Notes under the pieces: model-generated
Database searches by the model: none
What the model saw: only the letters and a program-made list of their open reading frames with translations
Told to the model about the DNA's origin: nothing
Shown: positions 11,431 through 22,458 of the stretch, piece by piece
Position numbering within the stretch: the stretch's first letter is position 1
How the letters are laid out: each line of letters opens with the position of its first letter
Made by a program: the position numbers and the translations under genes
Assembly (NCBI GenBank): GCA_948567375.1
Contig: OX419761.1
Span: 39,656,243 to 39,720,242 of the forward strand
Direction of reading: 5' to 3'
Length of the DNA: 64,000 nt
Source of the DNA: Lunularia cruciata
Lineage: Eukaryota; Streptophyta; Marchantiopsida; Lunulariales; Lunulariaceae

Positions 11431-13684
11431 ATCCAACTTGGAAAAGTATTGTTCTACACTCAATTGATCCAGTTAGTCATTGATCCAAGGCAAGAGATAT
11501 GCATTCTTCACTGTTTGCTTATTGAACCCACGGTAATCAATACAAAAACGAAGTCCTCCATCTTTCTTTGGAACAAATAGTACTAGTGCTCCCCAAGGAG
11601 AGGTACTATGTTGTATGAAGTCCTTCTCCAACAACTCTATAAGTGTTGTTTGCAACTCCTCTAACTCCTTTAGTGAGAGCCGATAGATCGGTCTACTCAC
11701 TAGAGTACTCCCTGGCAATAACTCAATCTTCAAGAGCATACCCTGATTGGAGTGTAATCCCTTTGGCAAATCATCCAAGAACATGTCCGCAAACTCCTAA
11801 ACTATCTAATCAACCATTGCTTGATTAGGCTTTTGGCCCTCCTCAGATTGTCCTTGTGCAATTGGTTTGATCCACACCGCAAAAACAGACTTATCTTCCT
11901 CCAAAGCTTGCTCTATAGTTGCTTCACTAACAAACTTCCCATCTAGGGACTCACCTTTCTTCAAAGCTTGCTCCATGGCTACTTTCTTGGCAAACTTCCC
12001 ATCTTGAGACTCATCCTCATTCAAGGTTTTTTCTATTGCTACCTTTTTGACAAACTTCCCATCTTAGGACTGGCTATTCTTAGGTGTCTTACTTAGAGGC
12101 ACCAGACAATTGAATCGAAAATTCTTACCTTGGTGTTGTACTTGAATTTGTCATCAATTCTTATCAAATAGAACCTTATGATGTTCAAGCCAAGGTAGTC
12201 CTCAAATGACATCATAGTGTAGAGGTGCCACTACAAACCTTATACACTCCAAATACTCTTTCCCAATCTTGAAGGAAACAAGATGCGAGGTACGGAATGC
12301 ATAATCCTTTCTACCATCCGCTATCATCAATCTACTTCCAATTATTGGCTTGATAAGAATACCCAATCCTTTGCTACTTGCATAGACATGCAATTCTCTA
12401 AACTTCCAGATCAACCTAAATCTTACAGCCCCGATTAGATATTGTACCTTGCAAGTGAAACAAACTTGCATATGTTTAGCTTTCAATCCCATTGGAACTA
12501 ATCAAGCTCCTAGTAGGCGGTTCAAAATCTCCTATTGGGATTCCTCATTTCCTTGATCATTCTGCTCCACAAATTCCATCTGGGCAACTTGTCAAGGTTT
12601 CCCATTCTTGAGTGGACATTCAACGATGCAATGTCCCAATTGGTGATAATTAAAAAAACCACCATTTTGTCACAATTTCTCTCTATCTACCGTGCCAAAT
12701 GGTCTCCATTGGATAGCATCAATCTCCATTGGTGCCGGTTCCTCCACCCATGTGTAGTGTATTGGTAGGCTTTGTGTATGTCGAGGTTGAGACCAAGTTG
12801 TTGCAACTAAGGAATCAAAGTGCTCAGCCAATTGCATGGCTTCTTCCACATTTTTTAGTTCATGCATGGTCACCTCCAATTTGGTGTGTGACATCTAGCC
12901 CCTCACAAATCAATCCATAACTTCACCTTCTTGTATATCTAGAATCTTCATGATGATTTTTTGAAATTATGTGATGTAGCTCCTTATGGCGCCAATCTGC
13001 TTCAACTCCATATATTTATCTCGTGCGGCTCGGGTTGCATTTGTAGTTTGAAATCGACCAAGTATTTGAATTCCACCCATGTTAAGATTGGTGCAACAAT
13101 ATATTTTTCAACTTGCTCCACTCAAAATTGCCACCAAAGTTTTGCCACACCATCCAACTGGCTAGAAGTCAAGAGAATCTATTTTCATTCATCTTGTAGA
13201 TTGGTAGCTTCAAAGTAACATTTGCAATCAAACACAAAATTCTCCACTATACCCAAAAGATTCTTGCCTTCAAACACCTTGGGTTTTGGAAATTGGATTT
13301 AATCTTCTCCATCTTGAACTGGTGCTCTCTTTATGTGTTCTTGTTGTTGCTAGGTTCATTCATCCAACAATCAAGTAAGGTGCTCAATTTGTTGTTGCAT
13401 AGCAATGATAACATCTAATATTGTCATCATGGCTACTACTATCCCACTTATCCCACTTTATCTAATTTATTAACACATAGATGCAACACGTCTACCGTTC
13501 TCTATAAGTTATAACTGGAAGTATTAAGGATTCCTCAGACAAGGTGATCATATTTAGAAAATCCTGCCCAAAGCACAAGGTGATGAATTATATGAAATGA
13601 TGCTTGGATAGTACTTGGACACAAAAACCCCAATGGTTTGGTAGAAGTAGATTTGGTGGTCCATAAATTCTATCCATCATATTC
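11431..13684 (-). pseudogene. Chromovirus A remnant: gag, protease, RT N-terminal half
   Basis: Minus strand, from right to left. Gag covers about 13450-12540 and carries PMEIDAIQWRP and a damaged CCHC knuckle (HQLGHCIVECPLKNG near 12600-12640). Protease at about 12490-12200 has RLMIADGRKDYAFRTSHLV, but the catalytic DSG is lost. A linker of 60-bp tandem repeats follows at 11881-12060. RT N-terminal half at 11784-11473 has [21 protein letters not shown]. It joins the rest of pol at 3603 once B is removed. Confidence 0.85.
11881..12060 (-). repeat. 60-bp tandem repeat in the protease-RT linker of chromovirus A
   Basis: Three full units with a period of exactly 60 bp: the CAAACTTCCC block recurs at 11931, 11991 and 12051. 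On the minus strand each unit codes for 20 residues of the type DGKFVKKVAIEQALEEDES. Similar repeats sit at the same place in F (about 25660-25850) and H (about 40600-40790). Confidence 0.8.
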
Positions 13685-13686
13685 TT

Positions 13687-13698
13687 GCTCTGATACCA
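13687..13698 (-). other. Primer-binding site of chromovirus A (initiator Met tRNA)
   Basis: On the minus strand TGGTATCAGAGC begins one base after the 5' LTR. It is the standard complement of the initiator tRNA-Met 3' end used by many plant chromoviruses. Confidence 0.85.
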
Positions 13699-13699
13699 A

Positions 13700-14054
13700 T
13701 GTAAAAGACCGAGACCAAGAGAGAAATAGGAGAATGGAAACTCACATTGAATGAGGACACTTGAATGAGGAAAACTCAGAATGCCTAGCATGAGCTTTGG
13801 CTCTTGTATTTATAAGGAGCATACAAGGTCCTTGAGAAGCTTCTCAAGAAGCTTCCTTGAGCTGCTTTCTTGGAGTGAAAGCCAAGTTAATTGGGAAGCT
13901 TCTCAAGAAGCTGCTTACTTGGCATGCAAGCTAAGCTAGCCGAGAAGCTTCCCAAGAAGCTTCCTAGATAATTTTGGAATATTCTAGACTAATTTGTCTT
14001 ATTTGCTACTTCATTAGCCCTACTAACTTTTTTGCTAAACTCCATAATGTTACA
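13700..14054 (-). repeat. 5' LTR of chromovirus A
   Basis: 355 bp, shorter than other family members because part of the AAGCTT-rich array is missing. It retains a minus-strand TATA-like ATAAATAC near 13808 and GAA/TTC arrays at about 13835-13855 and 13940-13960. Confidence 0.88.
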
Positions 14055-15386
14055 AACCAACTACTCAAAGATGTTATAGGTGATATCTCCTCCATTGATT
14101 ATAGGCCTAACCCTCCACACAAGATTGGCAGAGATGCTTGTCTACGTGCCAAATCCTTGATCATACACTCAAATGTCCTTGGTTTGATGATATCACCAAA
14201 GACTCCCATAATCCTCATATCAAAAGCTCTCAAATGTGATAGGAAAGTCAAGGAAGTTGGAAGCATGTGGAGAAGGTAAGTTGCTTGATGGGCAATACTA
14301 GAGGAGAGTATACCAAATATCACCTTTGGATCTCCTAGTAGAGGAAGGTCATCCACATGGAAAATATCCTTAGCAAGTGTAGCATCTAAGAAGCATGTGA
14401 CAAAATCCTCATATCCTACTAGCACCTCAAGAACACTTAGTCCATCTATAGATGTGACACACTTCTTTGGAAGCTCAAGGTGGAGAAGGATACTTGAAGG
14501 AGACCATACTCTACACTTTGATACCTTGATGCTCAAGCTTACAAGCAATAGCTTGATAGTCAAGTGATCAAGTCTCACCTAATTAGATCTATGTGGCCCA
14601 CAATGTGTGTATCATCTATAGGGGGGAAATACCAACTTGGCATGGCCAAACTAGTAGATAAGAGAGCTCTAAAGTGAGCCATGGCAAAAAAATGATTTCT
14701 CTATTGTGTACTAACAACGACTCCAAGACGGTGACTCCCTCTTGTGACCAACCATGTTGGTAGTAAAGGGAAGCAAGAGAGCAATAAAATGACCACAAAA
14801 GGAATGAGACTTGCCAAGGATTTGAAAGCTTCCTTAACCTCTCTAAAGATGGATGCTTGAGAGTTGCTATTAAAAGCATTCTCAACATCCACCTATAGGA
14901 CGACCCACTTGGGATGGATATCTAGGAGGGCCTTGATGCACTGAGATATAGCCTCACAACCTCTAGGTATAGCTACTCCAAACTGATGTGGATTGAGGTG
15001 CTCTTAAAAGTGAGATCAATGCTAAAGGACAATGGTACGGTTAATCAAGCGCAAAAAGATCTCTCCAATAGCAATTGGTCTAATGCTCCTTGTGTCTTTC
15101 TCCATCACAAGAAGTTGGCTAGCACATAACACTGGACTAACTAACATAGGAATATCTCTCGTCACTATTGTTGCGACCACTTGATAGCTTGGTAAACCCA
15201 CTAGAAGGATCATCTCCCTAAAAGCAATCTCTAAGATGTTCATATACCATCCTTGACAACCTCTTGAGGAGAGGCGAGGGGTAGTAAAGTACACAATGCT
15301 TGTGCAAAAAGTGACCTATAAAGACATAAAAGCTGCTCAAGCTAATAATCTAAGACCTCTAATGGTATTCCTTCTTCTACCATAGG
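14055..15386 (-). mobile_element. LINE remnant, reverse transcriptase part
   Basis: Minus-strand fragments in order: DTRSIRPIAIGEIFLRLINR (15150-15040), a typical non-LTR RT entry motif; MDVENAFNSNSQASIFRE (14892-14830), the first catalytic-aspartate region; and a thumb/connection stretch with LGDPKVIFGILSS and LARRQASLPILCGGLGL (14370-14100). The catalytic FADD box is not recoverable. Frameshifts and stops separate the pieces. It continues at 696-1 after removal of A, and abuts an inverted LTR fragment at 15387. Confidence 0.7.
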
Positions 15387-15404
15387 TGTAATGTTTTGAA
15401 GATA
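15387..15404 (-). repeat. Terminal 18 bp of an inverted D-related LTR, split by element D
   Basis: On the minus strand this reads as the last bases of an LTR (ending CATTACA). It joins 21772-22137 once D is removed. D's flanks, AGATA here and GGATA at 21772, fit a target duplication with one mismatch. Confidence 0.55.
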
Positions 15405-16139
15405 TATAATACCAAGAGCTAGCCATATGATCTAGATGTCAAATTCAGTTTGGTAACATCTAGAATGATGTTATACATTATGGTCAAAATAGATCAGATA
15501 GAAGTGTCACCAAAAGAGTACTTCTACTTATAGTGCAGAAACCAAAATACACTTGAGAACCTTAGAACCAATAGCTAGACATATGATTTAAAGGTGAGAA
15601 TTAATTTGGTAACATCTAGAAAGATGTTACACATGATGGACTAAACAGATCAGAAAGAGATATCACCAAAAGGGGACTTCTACTAATAGAGTAGAAACCA
15701 AAATATGCTTGAAATCTTTGAAGGCAATTTTGGAGGCCTAAACGGATGAATTAGGCCTCAAAATTTGTGCAAATGCTCACCCAATAAAGGAGAGGCTGGC
15801 CTTCCCTCCCCGTGGTTTGTCTTGTCGAGAGCTTTCCAACGACCTTACTCACATGATTTTTAGATTCCTACAAGAAGATTCCCTAAAAGATTCCCTTTGG
15901 TCAAAGCTTGTTTGACCAACCAGATAGAACCTAGACCGACATGTCACTCATCCAAGTAAGTAATCCAAGGGTGGAGTTTGCTGACATGTCACCTATCTAT
16001 CTGCCTAATCCTATGGTGGAGCTTCCTTGGAGGAGATCCTCTTTGTCTATATAATAAAGAGAAGGTGCTCCTTTGGAGCACCAAATGTTTGAGTGTGTAA
16101 TCTATGTTTTCTCTCTTCTCTTCTCCTCGGAGTATTATA
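15405..16139 (+). repeat. 5' LTR of chromovirus D, with an internal duplication
   Basis: Starts TATAATACC (TG mutated to TA) and ends GGAGTATTATA. Two diverged copies of a unit of about 165 bp lie in tandem (about 15408-15572 and 15573-15735), each with a GCTAGxCATATGAT start and a GGTAACATCTAGAA block. A TATATAA box is at 16048-16054, overlapping AATAAA at 16053-16058. The solo LTR at 51056 has only one unit. Confidence 0.88.
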
Positions 16140-16140
16140 A

Positions 16141-16155
16141 TGGTATCAAAGCGAG
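16141..16155 (+). other. Primer-binding site of chromovirus D (initiator Met tRNA)
   Basis: TGGTATCAAAGCGAG, one base after the LTR, matches the initiator tRNA-Met complement with one change. Confidence 0.8.
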
Positions 16156-16508
16156 TGTCTTAGTCCAAGAGAGTGGATCACCTCTCTTGGAAGAGCATGA
16201 ACTACTGAAACTAAGTAATTTGAGGTGGAGAACATAGAGTAATTGCTAGACTTAGGAAGGACTTTAGAGTGCAGATGGGATAGATGCACCTGGAGGACAA
16301 TTTCAACACTCAAGTAGAAATCCATCACGTAGTGAGACCGAAAGTGATGTTTAGAGATTTTGTGGTTAGGAATTTTGGTGAGGAGTATTATCAACAAGTG
16401 ATAGCTTTTGAGGTCCCAATGGTAGTTTTGATAGTTTGTGCGCCTTCCAGAGTGATCATATTGACTCCGTATTGAAGTAGACATTAGCAATTAAGTGTTG
16501 CAAGAACC

Positions 16509-17586
16509 ATGGATCCACAATTGCAAGAGCTAGTGCAAGGAATGAAAGGGATGTTGAATGAATTTTGAGAGATTAAGATGACCATGGAGACATTACAAAG
16601 TCAAGTGCAGATCCTCAGGAATGATCAAGCCATGCAAGAAGAAGAGCCGTCTCAAAACCTAGTACCTATGACTGACGTACTTGGAGAGGCACATGTGCGT
16701 ACAAACCCTAACAACGATGAAGGCACATTGCTACTCCAAATGAAGAAGACCTGCAACATTGAGCCTTACAAGGGGTATGATAGGAGTAGTGTAAAATTGG
16801 ATCTCAAGAATGAATTGATATTTCTGATTGTTCTCAGTAGAGATTATAGAGCATGTTGTAGGCATGTTTTCATGTGGGTACTTGACCAATAAAGCCCTCA
16901 CATGGTATGATGCTTGGGAACAATCCATGTTGGCAGAGAGAAGGGAGGTCACGTGGACAGCAATGCAAGAAGGATTGATGAAGAATTTCCAATCAATGGA
17001 TTCTGTGCAGATGGCTCAAACCCGACTATGTGGATTGAGACAAAAGAACAACGTTCAAGAGTATGTGGAGACATTTCTAGATCTACAAGTCGTAATAACC
17101 AAGTCTAGTAGAGGCTCTTGATAATTTCAAATGAGGGTTAAAGGAGTGGATTTGCCAAGAAGTCATGGTGCAAAATCTTTGCACGGTATTTGAAGCCATT
17201 GCTTGTGCACAAAGAATAGCAAGAGCATTAGGTGGAGGTGAAGGAGAAGTTCCACCTCAACATTATTGGGCAGAAATACCACACATGGGTGGACTAGTAC
17301 TGATGGAATTGGGCAACCTTTGATTTTGAGATCAAGGAGAACGACCGCTTCAAAGAGAGCATGGATAGGTAAAAGAATGAAGAGATGGAATCCCACGAGG
17401 AGAAGGAACTTCAGGAGAACAACACCATTGTTACAATTGTGGCCCTATTGGGCACATATCTAGCAACTGTTGCACTTGTTTCCCTAGAGGCCCTCGGCCT
17501 TCATACAGAAGATCTTTGAACAACATGGAGAGGCATATTGAAGAAGAGGAGGTGGAAATCACTTTGGAAAACAAAGATTGCCAATA
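16509..17586 (+). pseudogene. Gag of chromovirus D
   Basis: ATG at 16509 (MDPQLQELVQGMKG). An internal stop follows after about 20 codons and a frameshift near 16830. The Gag core keeps ALTWYDAWEQSM (about 16890-16930) and TRLCGLRQKNNVQEYVE (about 17020-17075). A CCHC nucleic-acid-binding knuckle, CYNCGPIGHISSNC, is at about 17430-17472. Frameshifts separate the core from the knuckle. Confidence 0.78.
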
Positions 17587-17680
17587 AATGTACCTTGCAG
17601 CCTTACTGGCTCAATAAGGAAGTAGAGAAGCAAGGGAAGGAAAAGACTATGCGCAAAGATACCAAAAGACAACCTCACAA

Positions 17681-20600
17681 TTGATTGTCATGAATGGAGT
17701 CCTAGAAGGCAATCAAGTGAGAGTATTAATAGATCCAGGAGCAATAGCAAATTTTTTATCTCACTTTGTTGCAATAAGATTGGGAATGGATCTAGAGACA
17801 GATGGGCGTGAAGAAGTAGAGTTCCCTAATGGGCAAATAGAGAGGATTGAATCATTACCTAAACGGGTAATTCTCTCTGTAGGAGAATATCAAGAAGTAA
17901 TTGAATGGCAAGTCATACAATTAGCTCGTTATGATGCAATCTTAGGCATGCCATAGATGGAGCATTACAACCCTATGGTAAATTGGAGGAAGAAAGTAGT
18001 GAGAACCCATCAATAGTCAATCATTGGGGTTAAAGAAAAATTACACAAGCAGTTATTGTCTCTATATGTCATAGGGACGGCAACTACTTGTAAGACCGAT
18101 AGATGTTTCATGGGTCTAATAAGAGAAGTCCAGAGTGCACAACTTGATGGAAAAATTCCTAAGAAATTAAAGGATGTGGTGATGAGTTTCAAGATGTCTT
18201 TCTTGATGATCTACCCTCAAGATTACCACCAAAAAGGAGAGTAGATCATAAAATCGAGACACTCCCAGGGAAGACACCTCCTTGTAAGTCCCCATATCGC
18301 CTATCACCTCACGAGTTGGAAGAGTGTAAGACTCAAATTGATGAGATGCTATAGAAAGGGTTCATCCAACCTAGCATATCACCATATGGGGCTCTTGTCT
18401 TGTTTGTGAAGAAGAAAGATGGTACAATGCGCATGTGTATTGACTATCGGGGGTTCAATCAGCAAATAATGAAGAACAAATACCCCTTACCTTGCATGGA
18501 TGACCTGTTTGATCAACTCCATGGAGCAAGATACTTCACCAAATTAGACTTGCGGAGCAATTACAATCAAATCCAAATTGCAGAGGAGGATGTGTATAAA
18601 ACTACCTTTTGAACCAAGTATGGCCACTTTGAGTATCTTGTGATGCCTTTTGGCCTCACTAATGCACTTGCTACTTTCATGAGTCTAATGAATGACATAT
18701 TTTGTCCATACTTGGATAAGTCTATTATCGTCTTCTTGGACAATATCTTAGTATATAATAGCACAATGATTGAATCTATGATAATAAACAACATCTATGA
18801 GAGGTCCTCCAGATTCTAAGATAGAATCGATTGTATGCCAAAATCTCAAAGTGCAAGATTGGCAAGTCTGAAGTAGACTACTTGGGGCATAGAGTAAGTG
18901 CAGAGGGCATTCAAGTATTGACGGATAAAATGGAGGTCATTCAAAAATGGAGTGCCTCAAAAGATCAGACTCAACTCAAGAGCTTCTTGGGGTTGACGAG
19001 ATTCTATTGTAGATTTGTCAAGGACTTTTCCAAGGTTACATAGCCTTTAACGGCACTACTTGGCAAGGGGAAGAAATAAACATAGGGAACTGCACAAGAG
19101 TTGGCCTTTCAAGAATTGAAAGCTACCTTGCTACATGCACCAATCTTGAAGTCGTATGACCCAAAACGTCCAATCAAGTTGGCTATAGATGCATCAAGCG
19201 TAGCAAAAGAAGCAGTCTTACAACAAGAGTGGCATGACGGATGGCATCCAATTGCATATTTCTTGCAATAATTGTTACCAGCAAAGTTCAACTACCACAC
19301 CACAAAACAAGAAGAGCTGGCCATTGTTCTGGCAACAAAGCATTGGAAGCACTATTTGGGCAAGAAGGCAGATGTAGTAGAGATAAACCACAAACCTCTA
19401 GTCTACCTCGAGACGCAGAAGGATCTATCTTGTCACCAAATTCGGTGGGCAGAGAGGCGACAATGCTTCAACATGACAATCACCTACGTGGAAGGTAAGA
19501 AGCAACTTGCAGATGCATTCACCCGCATGCCAATGGCCAACAACTTGGTGGTAGAGGTTAAGATTAACCCTGAATTCTGGCCAGAGATTCTGGCTGCTAC
19601 AAAAACTGATCCACAAATTGTAGAAGCACAATCATCCAAAGGCATCACTAGCACCCAAGGATTCATTGTTTGTGATGGCAGATTATGGATCCCAAATGTC
19701 CCAAAATCATGCACCACTATTCTAGCAAAATGTCATGATTTGGCCATTGCAGGTCATGTTGGAGTGGACAAGACCTTGGATGCAGTCCAAAGCAATTACT
19801 ATTGGCCCAAGATGAGCAACGACGTGATGGACTAGGTGCGCAGCTACCTACTTTGTCAACAAAACAAAGCTTCTAATCAAGCTCTTACAGGGCTCCTTCA
19901 ACCTCTCCCCACTCCTACCAAACGTTGGGAACAAGTGAGTATGGATCTCGTGAATTACCCAAGACCATCTCAAGGTTTGACTCTATTGTGGTCTTTGTGG
20001 ACTAGCTCAGCAAAATGATTCATGTACACCCTACCACCAAGGATGTAACCGCTTCACAACCAGCTCAATTATACTTAGATGCAGTCTTCTCTCACCATGG
20101 CTTGTCTAGAGTACTCATCACCAATAGAGGCACTCAATTCACTAGCTTGTTTTGGTGAACACTCTTTGGTTTCTTCAAAACCAAGTTGGACATGTCCATA
20201 GCTTACCACCCACAAATAGATGGCCAAACAGATGGCCAAACAAAGCGGGCTAATTGCACGATTTAAGACATGTTACGTGGATTCACCTTAGAAGAGCAAG
20301 AGAGGTGGGATACCTTACTCCCATTGGTGGAATTTTCTTACAACAATTTAGTGAATGCATCCACCCAGGTCACTCCGTTCTTCCTCATGTATGGTGAGCA
20401 TCCTTTCACACCTTCAAGCTTGATGAAGGTTTTGTCTAGAGGCTACTAAGGTCAATGCAGTCAACACATTTGTTTCTAGAATCCAACAAGGTGTGAAGAG
20501 CGCCAAGCACAGATTACAAATTGCACAAAATCAACAAAATTAGTATGCAGATGCACAGTGTAGGCACATGGAGTTCAATGTTGGGCATCAAGTGTGGCTA

Positions 20601-21024
20601 TTGACAACCAACCTCACATTAATTGGACCTTGTAAGCTCAGACCTCGTTTTATTGGGCCTTTCTTGATTCTTCATCGTGTTGGCTCTGTGGCCTATCACC
20701 TTAAGCTACCACCACACATGAAGATCTATCTAGTGTTCCATGTTTCCTTACTATGTAGATATGCTCCCCAATCAGGCCAGGGTCATTCCACACGAGAAAT
20801 TTGACCTTGTCCGACACTCATTGATGGCATAGAGGAATATGAAGTGGAGCGTATTCTCCAAAAACGCATGCGTGGTACTCGCCATCCACGGGTGGACTAT
20901 CTAGTATAGTGGAAAGGTTACCCACTCTATAAAGCAACTTGGGAGCCCGCTGCCAATTTGACACATACACCGGTGTTGGTACAAGCATTTGAGCAAGAAT
21001 TACACAATGAGGATGTCGTGTCTT
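17681..21024 (+). pseudogene. Pol of chromovirus D: protease, RT, RNase H, integrase, chromodomain
   Basis: Protease (17681-17956) has LIDPGAIANF, where DSGA is expected. RT (about 18260-19040) has [11 protein letters not shown] and [10 protein letters not shown]. The active site reads FLDN instead of YxDD, so the last catalytic Asp is gone. RNase H is at about 19160-19500 (LAIDASSVAKEAVL). The integrase zinc region (CHDLAIAGHVGVDKT, about 19730) is followed by the core (about 19940-20460). A chromodomain at 20838-20985 has EYEVERILQKR, then after an in-frame stop WKGYPLYKATWEP. Confidence 0.85.
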
Positions 21025-21039
21025 AAAAAGAGAGAGGTC

Positions 21040-21771
21040 TGTAATACTAAGAGCTAGCCATATGATCTAGATGTCAAATTCAGTTTGGTAACATCTAGAT
21101 TGATGTTATACATGATGGTCAAAATAGATTAGATAGAAGTGTCACCAAAGGAGTACTTCTACTTATAGTGCAGAAACCGACATACATTTGAACACCTTAG
21201 AACCAATAGCTAGACATATGATTTAAAGGTGAGAATTAGTTTGGTAACATCTAGAAGGATGTTACACATGATGGACTAAACAGATCAGAAAGAGATATCA
21301 CCAAAAGGGGACTTCTACTAATAGAGTAGAAACCAAAATATGCTTGAAATCTTTGAAGGCAATTTTGGAGGCCTAAACAGATGAATTAGGCCTCAAAAAT
21401 GTGCACATGCTCCCCAAGTAGAGGAAAGGCTGGCCTTCCCTCCCCATGGTTTGTCTTGTCAAGAGCTTTCCAATGGTACCTTACATGATTTTTAGATTCC
21501 TACAGGAAGATTCCCTAAAAGATTCACTTTGGTCAAAGCTTGTTTGACCAACCAGATAGGACCTAGACTGACATGTCACTCATCCAAGTAAGTAATCCAA
21601 GGGTGGAACTTGCTGACATGTCACCTATCTATGTACCTAATCCTATGGTGGAGCTTCCTTGGAGGAGATCCTCTTTGTCTATATAATAAAGAGAAGGTGC
21701 TCCTTTGGGACACCAAATGTTTGAGTGTGTAATCTGTGTTTTCTTTCTTCTCTTGTCCTCGGAGTATTACA
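21040..21771 (+). repeat. 3' LTR of chromovirus D
   Basis: TGTAATACT to GGAGTATTACA, 732 bp. It has the same two-unit internal duplication as the 5' LTR and small differences throughout. Confidence 0.9.
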
Positions 21772-22137
21772 GGATAGGAGAAACTCCAAGAGAAACACAT
21801 GGCTTCATCTCTCAATACTCCAATGACCCAAAGGAGTACCTTGTATTTATTATATAGCAAAGAGGATACATTCAAAGGGTGCTCCACCCTTGGATCAAAT
21901 TCATGGATTAGTGACATGTCAACCCTTGTCATATTTGGTTGGTCAAAACAAGTTTGACCATAAAGAATCTTTGGGGAATCTTCTTATAGGAAGCTCAGAC
22001 AACATGGGTGAGGTACTATTGGAAAATTCTTGATGAGACAAACAAGGGATGGTGGGGAGATGACAATGCCTTGTCTACTAAAAGGAAGAGGAATTTTTCA
22101 TTTTTTGAGGCCTAATTCATCTATTTAGGGCTCCAAA
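21772..22137 (-). repeat. Inverted partial LTR related to the D family
   Basis: Read on the minus strand it matches the 3' half of D-type LTRs: GAATTAGGCCTCAAAAA, the GTTTGACCAA block, and GCTATATAATAAA followed by CTCCTTTGGG. It is closest to the solo LTR at 51056. Its outer end is the 18 bp at 15387. It abuts the truncated LTR of F at about 22138 without a visible duplication. Confidence 0.7.
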
Positions 22138-22458
22138 GTGGATGGAAGATCACATTGGGACACTTGCGTAATGTAAACTCCAAATGCTTAGCATTTTCTT
22201 TGGCTTTGGTATTTATAGGGAGCATACAAGGCTCTTGAGAAGCTTCTCAAGAATTTTCCTTCTAGAAATTGTCTACTTGGTGTGCAAGCTAAGCTAGTTA
22301 GAAGCTTCTAGAAGCTACCTACTTGGGGTTCAAGCTAAGCTAACCTGGAAGCTTCTCAAGAAGCTTCCTAGATACTTCTAGAAAGTTTTAGGATTATTTA
22401 GCATATTCACTATTTGCTAGCCCTAACTAACTTCATTGCTAAGCTTCATATTGTTACA
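22138..22458 (-). repeat. 3' LTR of chromovirus F, truncated
   Basis: 321 bp. The outermost bases up to the GGAAGATCACATTGGG block are missing at the junction with the inverted LTR. AAGCTT-rich arrays and the CATATTGTTACA end (minus-strand start) remain. Confidence 0.85.

Larger units (their letters stand above)
697..14054 (-). mobile_element. Chromovirus A (Ty3/gypsy), decayed, containing nested element B
   Basis: A minus-strand LTR retrotransposon with its 3' LTR at 697-1080 and 5' LTR at 13700-14054. Flanks are ACCCA (692-696) and AACCA (14055-14059), a target-site duplication with one mismatch. Removing B (3604-11430) leaves about 5.5 kb, a normal chromovirus length. Order on the minus strand is LTR, primer site, gag, protease, RT, RNase H, integrase, chromodomain, LTR. 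All reading frames are interrupted. It inserted into the LINE remnant. Confidence 0.88.
15405..21771 (+). mobile_element. Chromovirus D (Ty3/gypsy), decayed
   Basis: LTRs are at 15405-16139 (735 bp) and 21040-21771 (732 bp). An initiator-Met primer site directly follows the 5' LTR, and an AAAAAGAGAGAGG polypurine tract precedes the 3' LTR. Gag, protease, RT, RNase H, integrase and a chromodomain are all recognisable, but every domain has stops or frameshifts. It is the only family here with a plus-strand chromodomain. Confidence 0.88.

Noticed and set aside
18700..18760. D as a possible active element.
   Set aside because: The RT active site reads FLDN, and stops occur in gag, RT and the chromodomain.
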